DNA of 64,000 nt from an uncultured Collinsella sp. (GCA_937950325.1 CALFDJ010000038.1:62001-126000), one strand, 5' to 3'. Shown: positions 34,499-43,322, counted from the first letter of the stretch. The notes: generated from the sequence alone by a model not told the origin. Numbers and translations are program-made.

Positions 34499-34927
34499 GT
34501 GGTCGCGCTCGCGCTGGACATAGGGGAGACCAGGATTGGCATTGCCGTCTCGAGCCGTGATGGCAAGATGGCGATGCCTGTCAAGGTGCTTCCTGCTGCC
34601 GAGGTCACTGGCATGGCAAAGACGTTTCGCTACCTGGTTGAGGACTATGAGCCCGATATCCTGGTAAGCGGACGTCCCTTGACCATGGCCGGTGAGCCCG
34701 GCCCCCAGGCCGAGCGCGTCGCCGCCGTGGCCCAAAAGATTGCCGACGAGCTCGAACTTCCGCTGGAGTTTGAGGACGAGCGTCTGTCCTCGCAGGAGGC
34801 CAAGCGAATCCTGCGAGAGCAGGGGCTCAACGAAAAGCAGATGAGGGGCAAGATTGACATGATCGCCGCCAGTCTGTTCTTGCAGACATGGCTCGATCGT
34901 AAAAACGAGGAGGTTCAGCATGTCTAG
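34499..34927 (+). CDS. ruvX: YqgF/RuvX Holliday-junction-resolvase-like protein
   Basis: 142 residues from GTG 34499. RNase H fold: ALALDIGETRIGIAVSS carries the first Asp, LVSGRPLTMAGEPGPQAE and LEFEDERLSSQEAKRIL the middle acidic residues, and KIDMIAASLFLQTWLD the last Asp. Relatives process the 5' end of pre-16S rRNA. It lies 17 bases after alaS and overlaps mltG by 8 bases. Confidence 0.93.
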   Translation: MVALALDIGETRIGIAVSSRDGKMAMPVKVLPAAEVTGMAKTFRYLVEDYEPDILVSGRPLTMAGEPGPQAERVAAVAQKIADELELPLEFEDERLSSQEAKRILREQGLNEKQMRGKIDMIAASLFLQTWLDRKNEEVQHV

Positions 34928-36275
34928 CGCTTCCGATCCGCGCCAGCAGAATCGTACACGGCAGCCCGCGCCGCGTCCTGCTCAGCCTGGTCAGCGCCCG
35001 GCGCAGCCGACGCAGCGTTCGGCTCAGCCTACTCAGCGTGCTGCTCAACAGCCCGCCGCTCGTCCCGCGCAGCCCGCTGGCGGCGCTCGTTTTAAGCAAC
35101 AGGCTCCTGCCCAGCGCACGCAGGGGCAGGCCCCGCAATCGCGCTCCCACGCACATCATGCTCATGGCTCGCACGGCGTTGCTCCGGCCACGCGCTCGAG
35201 CTATAACACGCACGCCCGCCGTGGTGCCCAAAAGAAAAGCTCTCCGGTGCCTATGATTATCGGTGGCGTCGTCGCCGTGCTTGCGCTTGTCGCGATCGTT
35301 TTCTTTGTCGTGCCAGCCGTCAAGGGCTTCTTTGGCGGTGAGGATGCGAAAGTCGCTGCTGGCCAGCAAGTTACTATCACGATTCCCGATGGTGCTTCGG
35401 GCGACACTATCGCCTCGATTCTCTCCGAGAACCATATCGTCGATAATCCCAAGGATTATTATGCGGCGGTCAAAAAGCTCAACGCCGATATGTCGCTTAA
35501 GCCGGGTAAGTATTCGTTTACCACGCTTATGGACGCCACGAAGGTCGTCCAGCAGCTTATGGAAGGTCCCAACGCCGGCTCCGATGCGCTCACGATTCCT
35601 GAGGGCCTGACGGTCGATCAGGTCGCCGACCGCGTGGCCAAGGCGTACGACAGCATTTCTAAGAAAGACTTCCTTAACCAGGCTAAGGCGAGCAATTATG
35701 TGAATGATTACGCCTTCCTTAAGGACGCCGCGAACGATTCGCTCGAGGGCTTCCTATTCCCCAAGACCTATTCGTTGGGTAAGGACCCGTCTGCCGATGA
35801 TGTGATTCGCGCCATGCTTGACCAGTTCAACGCTGAGTATAAGTCGCTTGACTTTGTCAGCTGCGAGGCCAAGATCAAGGATCGCTATGGCGTGGAGATG
35901 TCCGATTACGACATCGTTAACCTTGCCTCGATCGTCGAGCGCGAGGGCCTTAACGCCGACCAGCGCGCGCATGTGGCCTCGGTCTTCTACAACCGCCTGG
36001 CCGGCAAGCTCGATGGCCTGCGCTATCTCAACAGCGACGCCACCATGATGTACGTCACCGGTGGCGAGGTTACCGCCGACGACCTGCAGAGCGATAGCCC
36101 ATATAACACCTATAAGCACGAGGGCCTGCCGCCCACGCCCATCTGCTCTCCGTCGCTCGAGGCGCTCAAGGCTACCCTTGAGCCGACCGACTCCGATGAC
36201 CTGTATTTCTACATTACACAGGATGAGGAGTATTTCTCGAAGACCTACGAAGAGCATCAACAGTCTTGGAATTGA
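34920..36275 (+). CDS. mltG: Endolytic transglycosylase MltG (YceG)
   Basis: 451 residues; ATG 34920 with AGGAGG upstream. A cytoplasmic N-terminal tail of about 105 residues is Pro/Gln/Arg-rich with degenerate repeats (AQPTQRSAQPTQRAAQ), then one membrane helix at 112-134, a LysM-like region, and the YceG catalytic domain. The catalytic Glu is E340 in LASIVEREG; YNTYKHEGLPPTPICSP is also conserved. It cuts nascent peptidoglycan and limits strand length. Confidence 0.95.
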   Translation: MSSASDPRQQNRTRQPAPRPAQPGQRPAQPTQRSAQPTQRAAQQPAARPAQPAGGARFKQQAPAQRTQGQAPQSRSHAHHAHGSHGVAPATRSSYNTHARRGAQKKSSPVPMIIGGVVAVLALVAIVFFVVPAVKGFFGGEDAKVAAGQQVTITIPDGASGDTIASILSENHIVDNPKDYYAAVKKLNADMSLKPGKYSFTTLMDATKVVQQLMEGPNAGSDALTIPEGLTVDQVADRVAKAYDSISKKDFLNQAKASNYVNDYAFLKDAANDSLEGFLFPKTYSLGKDPSADDVIRAMLDQFNAEYKSLDFVSCEAKIKDRYGVEMSDYDIVNLASIVEREGLNADQRAHVASVFYNRLAGKLDGLRYLNSDATMMYVTGGEVTADDLQSDSPYNTYKHEGLPPTPICSPSLEALKATLEPTDSDDLYFYITQDEEYFSKTYEEHQQSWN

Positions 36276-36277
36276 TC

Positions 36278-36775
36278 ATGAGGATTTTTAGCCCCAAACG
36301 ATATGTCGCCTCGGTCGATCGCATCGACCTCGATACCCTGTGGGCCGACGGCAAGCGCGCCATTCTACTCGACCGTGACAATACCCTGGTGCCGCGTGAT
36401 ACCGAGCAGGTGCCCGCTGCGGTTTCCGCCTGGCTCGAAGCCGCCCATGCCAAGGGCTTTAAGCTGTGTATGGTGTCCAACAACTGGCATCGCGACCAGG
36501 TCATGGCATCGGCGCGCGAGCTGGGGCTCGAGGCCATCAGCCATGCCATGAAGCCAGCGCCCTTTGCCCTGAAGGCCGGTCTTAAGCGTCTGGGCGCCAC
36601 GGCCGACGAGGCCGTGCTGATCGGCGATCAGCTTTACACGGACGTGTGGAGCGGTAACTTTGCCGGTGTTGACACTATTCTGGTCAAGCCGCAGGCAACC
36701 CAGGACCTGTGGTATACGCAGATCTTCCGTATCTTTGAGCGCCGGGCCCTGCGCGACCTTCCCTGCGAGGAATAG
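36278..36775 (+). CDS. yqeG: YqeG-family HAD phosphatase
   Basis: 165 residues from ATG 36278, two bases after the mltG stop. HAD IIIA motifs: LLDRDNTLVPRD (motif I, both Asp present), VSNN (motif II) and IGDQLYTDVWSGN (motif IV). YqeG relatives in Bacillus act with the YqeH GTPase in ribosome assembly or as phosphatidylglycerophosphate phosphatases in other lineages. In Firmicutes it precedes aroE/aroK-type genes, as here. Confidence 0.88.
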   Translation: MRIFSPKRYVASVDRIDLDTLWADGKRAILLDRDNTLVPRDTEQVPAAVSAWLEAAHAKGFKLCMVSNNWHRDQVMASARELGLEAISHAMKPAPFALKAGLKRLGATADEAVLIGDQLYTDVWSGNFAGVDTILVKPQATQDLWYTQIFRIFERRALRDLPCEE

Positions 36776-36783
36776 GTTTCGCC

Positions 36784-37317
36784 ATGTCTCAGCACATCAA
36801 ACACGGCTGCGACCATATCTTCTTTATCGGCTTTTTGGGCGCGGGCAAGTCGACGCTTGCGCGCAACGTGGGTACTATGTTCAAGCGTCGGTTCATCGAT
36901 ACCGATCGTTTGGTTGTGCGTCGATGCGGCAAGTCGGTGACCGAGATATTTGCGACCGAGGGCGAGGATCGTTTTCGCGAGCTCGAGACTTCGGCACTCC
37001 GTTCCCTTCAAAGCGAGCGCAGCCTGCTGGTATCGTGCGGGGGCGGCATCGTCGAGACACCGGTGAACATTGAACTGATGCACGAGATGGGTACATGCGT
37101 GTACCTCGAAGGCGACTTTGAGGACTCGTTGCGCCAGATTCGCCGCTCCGATACCCGACCCGATTTCCGCTCGCCCGAGCATGCTGCGCACCTGTTTGAG
37201 CATCGCCGTCCGCTGTATCGCCAGGCCGCCGATATTACCCTTGATATTCGCAACAAGTCCTTCGAGGACGTTTCCTACCTTTGTGCCGAGAAGCTTTTGG
37301 AGCGTGGACTGCTATGA
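36784..37317 (+). CDS. aroK: Shikimate kinase
   Basis: 177 residues. It phosphorylates shikimate in aromatic amino-acid synthesis. Walker A GFLGAGKST, the shikimate-binding FIDTD and FRELE residues, SCGGGIVE and the lid/adenine region RRSDTRPDF...HRRPLYRQAA are intact. The stop overlaps the aroB ATG (ATGA), so the two products should be made together, although the AroB partner looks inactive. Confidence 0.93.
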   Translation: MSQHIKHGCDHIFFIGFLGAGKSTLARNVGTMFKRRFIDTDRLVVRRCGKSVTEIFATEGEDRFRELETSALRSLQSERSLLVSCGGGIVETPVNIELMHEMGTCVYLEGDFEDSLRQIRRSDTRPDFRSPEHAAHLFEHRRPLYRQAADITLDIRNKSFEDVSYLCAEKLLERGLL

Positions 37318-38423
37318 TTCGCCGTCAACTTATCAATTTCCAAAACCGCAGTGTCGATGTCCGCGTCGGATTGGGCGCGTTCGAGGAGCTGCCGCGCATG
37401 TTTGCCTCGGCTGTGGGCAAGCCTAAGCGCGCGATGGTGGTTTGGAACGACGCCACATCCGAACGTTTTGGCGAGGTCGTCGAGCATGCGCTGGTCGACG
37501 CCGGTTTTGCCGTGTCGCAGCTTTCGCTTGAGGTTTCGCCTGATGGCGCGGCTCTCGCCGATGTCGATGCCGTCTTTGGCGCCCTGTCGACTAACGGCAT
37601 TACCTGCGACGATCTCGTTGTCGCTGTCGGCGACACGGCGACCTGCTCGGTCGTTTGCTGGTGTTCCAATCAGTGGTGCGGTCGCACCGAGTGCGCCTTG
37701 CTGCCGACGACGTTCGATGCCATGCTCACGGTCGCGACGACCATGAAGCCGCTCGTCGCCTCGTCGGTGAATGCGCTTCCCGCTATCGCGTTTCGTCCCG
37801 AGCCGGGCCTGGTCGTGTGTGACCTCGACCTTGTTCGCGAGGCGGACCCCGAGGACCTCAAGCTCGGCTATGTGGTACTTGTTGGCACCATGCTTTCGAG
37901 CAGCAAGTCCCGCTGGAATCAGTTTACTGAGACCGTCCCCGAGATTCTCGCGGGCGAGGAGGTCGCGCTCGTTAATGCCGTTCAGTGGTCTCAGACTGCC
38001 CGCAAGGACGTACTGATGGCCACGAACCCGAGCGCCCGCCATGCGCTCGATTTTGGCAAGACGGGGGAGCGTACCCTGCGCGCCTGCTTGGGCGATGCCG
38101 CTTCGCAGATCCCTGCCTACCAGCTGTTGTCCGAGGGCATGCGTTTTGAGGCGCGCGTTGCCCACGATGCTTGCGACTTCGATATCGATTACGTTTTTGA
38201 GGTCGATGACTGCCTGGAGGACTTTGGCATCGAGGAGCTTGCCTTCGACCTGGAGCCCACCGCGTTTATCGAGGAGTTCCGCAAGCAGCAGTTCGCCCGC
38301 TCGAACCGCAGCATGTTGCCGCTGCCCGCAGCGCTCGGCGCCATTCGTCTAACGAGTGTTGAGGACGAGGTTCTTGAGCGCCATGCTCACGCCTACTTGG
38401 CTTCTCGCAAAGAACTTCTCTAA
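37314..38423 (+). CDS. aroB: Degenerate 3-dehydroquinate synthase (AroB) homologue
   Basis: 369 residues from ATG 37314. Length, position after aroK and the fold pattern (N-terminal Rossmann half, PTT, FRPEPGLVVCDLDLV) fit AroB, but the catalytic residues are gone. The NAD-binding GGGVVGD segment reads AVGDTATCSV; the lysine segment GGKTxxN reads TTMKPLVAS; the zinc Glu segment AEVIKYG reads LGYVVLVG; LNFGHTFGHAIE reads LDFGKTGERTLRAC; and HGEAVAIGM reads SEGMRFEARV. The frame is intact over its full length, so it is maintained, probably as a non-enzymatic or repurposed protein. Whether a true AroB exists elsewhere cannot be seen here. Confidence 0.8.
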   Translation: MIRRQLINFQNRSVDVRVGLGAFEELPRMFASAVGKPKRAMVVWNDATSERFGEVVEHALVDAGFAVSQLSLEVSPDGAALADVDAVFGALSTNGITCDDLVVAVGDTATCSVVCWCSNQWCGRTECALLPTTFDAMLTVATTMKPLVASSVNALPAIAFRPEPGLVVCDLDLVREADPEDLKLGYVVLVGTMLSSSKSRWNQFTETVPEILAGEEVALVNAVQWSQTARKDVLMATNPSARHALDFGKTGERTLRACLGDAASQIPAYQLLSEGMRFEARVAHDACDFDIDYVFEVDDCLEDFGIEELAFDLEPTAFIEEFRKQQFARSNRSMLPLPAALGAIRLTSVEDEVLERHAHAYLASRKELL

Positions 38424-38460
38424 GATTTATTGACATCCATCGTCTTTCGTATCATGTTGA

Positions 38461-38532
38461 GGGGCGGGTTTTCAATCGGTTGCGGATGGCATGCGATTCC
38501 GTCGTTCGGTTGAGACCCGTCCCGCACTTTTT
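38461..38532 (+). terminator. Hairpin terminator in the gap before the peptidase gene
   Basis: GGGGCGGGT (38461-38469) pairs with ACCCGTCCC (38515-38523), one mismatch, across a 45-base loop that can fold again, followed by GCACTTTTTG. A perfect TTGACA at 38430-38435 stands just upstream with only a poor -10 (CATGTT, 17-base spacer). It is either the aroB-operon terminator or a regulated leader of the next gene. Confidence 0.55.
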
Positions 38533-38555
38533 GAGACAACAAGAAAGGAATCTGC

Positions 38556-39686
38556 ATGTCTGAGTTTGCTGCCGGTCCTGCCGGTCGTATCGAGCGTGTC
38601 CGTGCCCTGATGGTCGAGCGCGGCTACGACGCTATCGTGGTGCGCGACGAGGCCAACCTTCGTTGGCTCACGGGCGTGAAGGGCGTCTTCGACTACACCT
38701 TCGAGTTCCCGCACGCGGCGTTTATTACGGCTGACCAGTGCCTGTTCCATACCGACTCGCGCTACCTCAACAGCTTTGAGGAGAACACGCCCGCCGGCAG
38801 TCCCTGGGTCTACGACATGGACGAGGGCACCATCCCCGGTTGGGTCGCCGGCAAGATCGCGGCCAACAAGTGCCGCGTCTGCGCTGTCGAGGACGACATG
38901 CAGGTCAACTTCTACCAGGGTATTCAGCGTGGTCTGGAGGATCGTTCCGTCGCCTGCATGTTGCCGCTGATGCATGACGACATCCGTAAGATGCGCGCCA
39001 TCAAGGACGCCGAGGAGATCGAGCTCATGCGCCATGCGCAGTCGATCACCGACGCCGCCTTCCAGCATATGCTCGGCTTTATTAAGCCCGGTATGACCGA
39101 GAAACAGGTTCGCAACGAGCTCGAGAACTTTATGTTCGCCAACGGCGCCGACAGCCTGGCCTTCGGCTCCATTGTGGCGAGCGGCCCCAACACCGCCAAT
39201 CCGCACGCCGTGCCGAGTGACCGCGTGATCGAGAAGGGCGACTTCGTCCTCATGGATTACGGCGCGGGCTACTGCGACTATCGTTCCGACATGACGCGCA
39301 CCGTCGTGATGGGCGAGCCTACCCAGGAGCAGCTCGACCTGTACGCGCTCGTGCGCCGTACGCACGAGGAGTGCGTCGCCGCCATCCATCCGGGCGTCGA
39401 GGGCAACGACATTTTCAAGCTTTCCAAGAAGATTATCGGCGATGCCGGCTATGGCGATTACTACAACCATGGCCTGGGCCACGGCGTTGGTATCGACATC
39501 CACGAGCTGCCCAACTTCAATCGCAGCAAGAACATCATCGAGGTCGGCTCGGTTATCACCATGGAGCCCGGCGTCTACCTGCCCGGCGTGGGCGGCGTGC
39601 GCCTGGAGGACTACGGCGTGGTCACCGAGAACGGCTACGAGCCCTTCACCAAGACGCCGCATGACCTCCACGTCATCGATTGCTAG
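38556..39686 (+). CDS. pepP: M24B Xaa-Pro aminopeptidase/dipeptidase
   Basis: 376 residues; ATG 38556 with AAGAAAGGA upstream. Creatinase-like N-domain (residues 10-130), then the pita-bread metallopeptidase domain with all five metal ligands: MDYGAGYCDYRSDMTRT (two Asp), HGLGHGVGIDIHE (His), TMEPG (Glu) and VRLEDYG (Glu). It releases N-terminal residues next to proline. PepP- and PepQ-type activities cannot be told apart here. It often precedes efp, as in this window. Confidence 0.92.
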   Translation: MSEFAAGPAGRIERVRALMVERGYDAIVVRDEANLRWLTGVKGVFDYTFEFPHAAFITADQCLFHTDSRYLNSFEENTPAGSPWVYDMDEGTIPGWVAGKIAANKCRVCAVEDDMQVNFYQGIQRGLEDRSVACMLPLMHDDIRKMRAIKDAEEIELMRHAQSITDAAFQHMLGFIKPGMTEKQVRNELENFMFANGADSLAFGSIVASGPNTANPHAVPSDRVIEKGDFVLMDYGAGYCDYRSDMTRTVVMGEPTQEQLDLYALVRRTHEECVAAIHPGVEGNDIFKLSKKIIGDAGYGDYYNHGLGHGVGIDIHELPNFNRSKNIIEVGSVITMEPGVYLPGVGGVRLEDYGVVTENGYEPFTKTPHDLHVIDC

Positions 39687-39709
39687 TCCATTTCGATAGA
39701 TTTTTGGGG

Positions 39710-39751
39710 CGGGGCGTCCGGATAGATTCGGACGCCCCGCGTTCTCTTTTT
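39710..39751 (+). terminator. Terminator after the peptidase gene
   Basis: CGGGGCGTCCG, loop of 8, CGGACGCCCCG: perfect 11-bp stem followed by CGTTCTCTTTTTA. Confidence 0.85.
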
Positions 39752-39782
39752 ATGCGCTCGCTGCAGGCGAGCTCTGCAAGTG

Positions 39783-39788
39783 TATAAT
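39783..39788 (+). promoter_or_regulatory. Putative -10 box of the efp operon promoter
   Basis: A consensus TATAAT preceded by TG, with no strong -35 at 16-18 bases upstream. Start of transcription would fall near 39795, giving a leader of about 50 bases before the efp ATG. Confidence 0.5.
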
Positions 39789-39845
39789 TTCGCTCGTATG
39801 TAATTTGGACGCTTGTGCGTTCTGCCCATAACAAGAAAGGTCGCT

Positions 39846-40409
39846 ATGCCTACCATTTCTACCGCCGACTTCAAGAACGGCCTCGGTCTCCGCATTAAGG
39901 ACAAGGTCTACACCATCGTCGAGTTCCAGCATGTCAAGCCGGGCAAGGGCGGCGCGTTCGTGCGCTACAAGACCCGCGACATCAAGAGCGGCCGCGTCGT
40001 CGAGAACACCTGCAACGCTGGCACCAAGTTCGAGAGCGTTATGCTCACCACCCGTGAGTTCCAGTACCTCTACAACGATGGCGCCGACTACATCTTCATG
40101 GACAATGAGACCTATGAGCAGGTTCCCGTTCCCGAGGACATGGTGGGCGAGAACTCCAAGTGGCTGCGCGAGAACGACATCTGCCAGCTGCTCTTCGCCG
40201 ACGATGAGCTCATGGGCGTGACGCCGCCGATGTTCATCGAGACCACCATCGTCCAGACCGACCCGGGCTTTAAGGGCGACACCGTCCAGGGTTCCACCAA
40301 GCCGGCCACGATTGACACCGGCGCTGTCATCCAGGTCCCCATGTACCTCAACGAGGGCGAGGTCATCAAGGTTGACACCCGCGACGGCAAGTTCGTCTCC
40401 CGCGTCTAG
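39846..40409 (+). CDS. efp: Translation elongation factor P
   Basis: 187 residues; ATG 39846 with AAGAAAGG upstream. It relieves ribosome stalling at polyproline. Three beta domains; the tip loop is HVKPGKGGAFVR, with Lys at the position modified in E. coli and Bacillus. The last domain has the family ending GEVIKVDTRDGKFVSRV. It leads an operon with asp23, nusB and xseB. Confidence 0.97.
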   Translation: MPTISTADFKNGLGLRIKDKVYTIVEFQHVKPGKGGAFVRYKTRDIKSGRVVENTCNAGTKFESVMLTTREFQYLYNDGADYIFMDNETYEQVPVPEDMVGENSKWLRENDICQLLFADDELMGVTPPMFIETTIVQTDPGFKGDTVQGSTKPATIDTGAVIQVPMYLNEGEVIKVDTRDGKFVSRV

Positions 40410-40433
40410 CAACCAACTCTTCTAGGAGGACTC

Positions 40434-40796
40434 ATGCCCCAGGAAATCAAGATTGACGGCATCGGCATTTCGCCCGATGTTCTGACCGCCATCGTCTCGC
40501 GCGCCGTGTCGGATGTCGAGGGCATCGCCTCCGTTGGCGTCAAGGACCTTGCCACCAACCTTGTCTCCATGATGCTCTCGTCCAAGGCCCCGGCTTCCGA
40601 GCCGGCGGTCGAGGCCGAGGTCGTCGGCGACAAGCTCGCACTCACCGTGCGTGTCGTGGTGTTCTTTGGCTATCCGTTCAAGAAACTCGCCGAGGCCGTT
40701 CGCGCCGCCGTGGTCGCCGCCATCGATGCTCAGGTGGGCGTCGAGGTCGAGCGCGTTGACGTTTGCATCGATGGCCTCGTTTTCCCCAAGGAGTAA
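40434..40796 (+). CDS. Asp23/Gls24 family envelope stress protein
   Basis: 120 residues with AGGAGG before the ATG. GIGISPDVLTAIVSRAVSDVEGI at the start and the alternating hydrophobic strands VRVVVFFGYPFKKLAEAVRAAV match Asp23 (DUF322). Such proteins attach to membrane anchors or act in cell-wall stress. Position between efp and nusB is typical in Gram-positives. Confidence 0.9.
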   Translation: MPQEIKIDGIGISPDVLTAIVSRAVSDVEGIASVGVKDLATNLVSMMLSSKAPASEPAVEAEVVGDKLALTVRVVVFFGYPFKKLAEAVRAAVVAAIDAQVGVEVERVDVCIDGLVFPKE

Positions 40797-40799
40797 CCT

Positions 40800-41384
40800 T
40801 TGAGCCTTAAGGTTTATCGCGGGCGTACGCTTGCCCGCAGTCAGGCGCTGCAGCTGCTGTTCCAGGCCGAGGCCACGGACAGTCCGCTCGAGCGCGTCCT
40901 CGAGGGCGATTTCCTGATCTCGAAGGGTCCCCTCGACCCCTATGCGCTGGAGCTTTGCCGCGGTGCCTACGAGCATATCGACCGCATCGACTGCGCTCTG
41001 CGCGCCGTTGCCAAGAACTGGGATCTTATGCGCATGCCCGGCGCCGACCGCAATCTGCTGCGTATCGCCGTTTACGAGATGCGTTTCCTCACCGACGAGG
41101 AGGTCTCGGACGCCATCGTGATCAACGAGGCTGTCGAGCTTGCCAAGGCCTATGGCACCGACCAGTCCGCGTCGTTCGTCAACGGCGTGCTGGGCAAGAT
41201 CGCTCGCAGCGAGGAGCTGCCGGGCGAGGACCTGTACCAGGAGCTGCTAGCCGAAGATCGCGCCCGCGAGGAGGCCCAGGCTGCCGAGGCTGCCGCAAAG
41301 GTTGCGGTTGCTCAGGCTGAGGCTGGCGTGCTGGCCGAGGATGCGGATGCCGCCGGGGCTGACATCGACTCCGTCGAGGAGTAG
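40800..41384 (+). CDS. nusB: Transcription antitermination factor NusB
   Basis: 194 residues from TTG 40800, with AAGGAG at 40789-40794 overlapping the previous stop. NusB core: RSQALQLLFQAE, LRAVAKNWDLMRMPGADRNLLRIAVYEM and INEAVELAKAYGTDQSASFVNGVLGKIA. It binds boxA RNA with NusE during rRNA transcription. The last 45 residues are an extra Ala/Glu-rich acidic tail not found in short NusB proteins. Confidence 0.95.
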   Translation: MSLKVYRGRTLARSQALQLLFQAEATDSPLERVLEGDFLISKGPLDPYALELCRGAYEHIDRIDCALRAVAKNWDLMRMPGADRNLLRIAVYEMRFLTDEEVSDAIVINEAVELAKAYGTDQSASFVNGVLGKIARSEELPGEDLYQELLAEDRAREEAQAAEAAAKVAVAQAEAGVLAEDADAAGADIDSVEE

Positions 41385-41386
41385 TC

Positions 41387-41626
41387 ATGCCAGAGGGTTC
41401 TGTCCGTAACTTCGACGAGATCTCGGACCGCTTGGACCAGATTATCGCTACCGTTCGCTCCAAGGATACCTCCTTGGAGCGTTCGCTCGATTTGTTTGAC
41501 GAGGCGATTGAGCTGGGCTCCCGCGCGGTCGATATGGTCGACAAGTTTGAGTTGACGCCGCGTGAGGCCGACAAGCTCGAGCAGGAATACGATGAGGATG
41601 CGGCAAACGAATCCCAGGATAGCTAG
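41387..41626 (+). CDS. xseB: Exodeoxyribonuclease VII small subunit
   Basis: 79 residues: NFDEISDRLDQIIATVRSKD, LERSLDLFDEAIELG and VDMVDKFELTPREADKLE are the XseB helices. It forms exonuclease VII with XseA, whose gene is not in this window. Two bases separate it from nusB. Confidence 0.93.
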   Translation: MPEGSVRNFDEISDRLDQIIATVRSKDTSLERSLDLFDEAIELGSRAVDMVDKFELTPREADKLEQEYDEDAANESQDS

Positions 41627-41652
41627 GCCGCATTTCCGGATACGAATGGTTG

Positions 41653-42465
41653 ATGGCATTCATGAAACGCGTGCGTCTTGATGACGAACTGATTTCACAG
41701 GGCATCTGCGCCGATCGCGCGGATGCCCTTCGCACTCTTATGGCCGGCTTGGTCTCGAGTGGCGGCGAGCGCTTGACTTCGCCGGGCCTTAAGGTGATCC
41801 CAGGCCTGCCGCTGCACGTGAAGGGGCGCATTCCCTATGTTGGCCGCGGCGGACTTAAGCTCGAAGGTGCGCTTGATGCTTTTGGCATCAATCCGACGGG
41901 CCTTGCCTGTCTGGATGTGGGCTGCTCTACCGGCGGCTTTACCGATTGTCTGCTCAAGCGCGGAGCTGCGACCGTTGTCTCGGTGGACGTGGGTCGCGCC
42001 CAGTTCGATTGGTCGTTGCGTCAGGACGATCGCGTGATGCTGCATGAGCGCACAAACGGGACGCAGCTGCCTGAGCTTGGCTATGCCGGCGCCATCGACC
42101 TGGCTGTGTGTGATGTCTCGTTTACCAGCATCGCGAACATTATCGATGCGGTGCTGGCGTGCCTGGCGCCTACGGGTGCATTCTGCACGCTCGTAAAGCC
42201 GCAGTTTGAGGCTCCGGCGGCGCTGGTGGGCGAGGGCGGCATCGTGACCGATCCCGCCGTGCGCCGCGATACACTCGTGGCGGCGGTTGAACTCTTTGCT
42301 GCCAAGGGCCTCTTCCCGGTCGATGTGTGCGTGTCACCCATTCATGGTGCCAAGGGCAACGTTGAGTTTTTCCTGTACGGCACGAGATTTGACCCCGGCG
42401 ACCGCTCGCAAGACGAGCTGCAATTCCAGGTATCGGTTATGAGCGAGAAAGCTGCAATGCTATGA
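41653..42465 (+). CDS. tlyA: TlyA-family rRNA 2'-O-methyltransferase
   Basis: 270 residues. An N-terminal S4 domain (KRVRLDDELISQGICADRADALRTLMAG) is followed by an FtsJ-like Rossmann methyltransferase domain with CLDVGCSTGGFTDCLLKRGA for SAM, DLAVCDVSFTSI and LVKPQFEA (catalytic K-D-K-E-type residues). Relatives methylate 16S and 23S rRNA and affect capreomycin sensitivity. The start is uncertain among TTG 41650, ATG 41653 and ATG 41662; none has a strong ribosome site. Shares ATGA with nadK. Confidence 0.9.
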   Translation: MAFMKRVRLDDELISQGICADRADALRTLMAGLVSSGGERLTSPGLKVIPGLPLHVKGRIPYVGRGGLKLEGALDAFGINPTGLACLDVGCSTGGFTDCLLKRGAATVVSVDVGRAQFDWSLRQDDRVMLHERTNGTQLPELGYAGAIDLAVCDVSFTSIANIIDAVLACLAPTGAFCTLVKPQFEAPAALVGEGGIVTDPAVRRDTLVAAVELFAAKGLFPVDVCVSPIHGAKGNVEFFLYGTRFDPGDRSQDELQFQVSVMSEKAAML

Positions 42466-43322
42466 AGGTCTTTCTGGTTCCCAATTATTACAAGCAAGAG
42501 GCGGTCGAGAGCGGCTTGATGCTCGAGCTTTGGCTGACGCGCCAGGGCTATGAAGTCGCATGGGCTGCCGACCAGCGATCGAAGATTCAAAGCACGCCTG
42601 ATATTGATGGCTCCGATCTAGTCATTACGCTCGGCGGGGACGGTACGTTGCTGCGCGCTGCCCGCATCCTCAACCATCGCGAGATTCCTATCCTCGGTCT
42701 TTCCTATGGTCACCTGGGCTTTTTAACTGCTGCGAGTCCCGAGGAGCGCGACATTCTGCAGGTCGTAAGCGACGCCCTGTCCGGCGAGCTGCATGTGAGC
42801 CGTCGCGCCACCATCGCTGCGGATATCGTGTCCGTGCGCGAAGACGGTACGAAGGATGTCGTGCGCACGTTCGCCCTCAACGACATGGCGCTCACGCGCG
42901 GCCCCCTGTCCGATATGGTCGAGTTTGACATCACGGTGTCCGGCCACCATATCGATCGCCTGCGTGGCGACGGCGTGGTCGTGTCCACGGCGACCGGCTC
43001 CACTGGCTATGCACTATCCGCAGGCGGCCCCATCGTGAGCCCCGACTATACGGGCATGGTCTGCGTACCCATTGCGCCGCACACCATTCAGGCTCGTGCC
43101 TTTTTGACTTCGCCGAGTGATGTCGTCGAGATCTTTATGTCTGATGACCGTCCGAGTGTTCCGGCGATTGCTATCGATGGACAGTTTATTACCTGCGACG
43201 GCACCGTTGAGAGCGTGGCTGTGCGCCGCGGGCCCGGAGATGTGCTGCTCCTCGATTACGGCCCCGAGAGCTTCTATAACTCGGTGAGCCGCGTTTTCTA
43301 CGGAGTCCGTCATGATCGATGA
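42462..43322 (+). CDS. nadK: NAD kinase
   Basis: 286 residues; ATG overlaps the tlyA stop. It makes NADP from NAD. LVITLGGDGTLLRAAR holds the GGDGT catalytic motif, followed by LGLSYGHLGFLT, the NDMALTRG segment, and GDGVVVSTATGSTGYALSAGGPIV. Its end overlaps recN by 11 bases. tlyA-nadK-recN is a common conserved block. Confidence 0.96.
   Translation: MKVFLVPNYYKQEAVESGLMLELWLTRQGYEVAWAADQRSKIQSTPDIDGSDLVITLGGDGTLLRAARILNHREIPILGLSYGHLGFLTAASPEERDILQVVSDALSGELHVSRRATIAADIVSVREDGTKDVVRTFALNDMALTRGPLSDMVEFDITVSGHHIDRLRGDGVVVSTATGSTGYALSAGGPIVSPDYTGMVCVPIAPHTIQARAFLTSPSDVVEIFMSDDRPSVPAIAIDGQFITCDGTVESVAVRRGPGDVLLLDYGPESFYNSVSRVFYGVRHDR

Noticed and set aside
34499..38423. A complete shikimate pathway operon
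   Set aside because: Only aroK and a degenerate aroB are present; aroA, aroC, aroD and aroE are not in the window.
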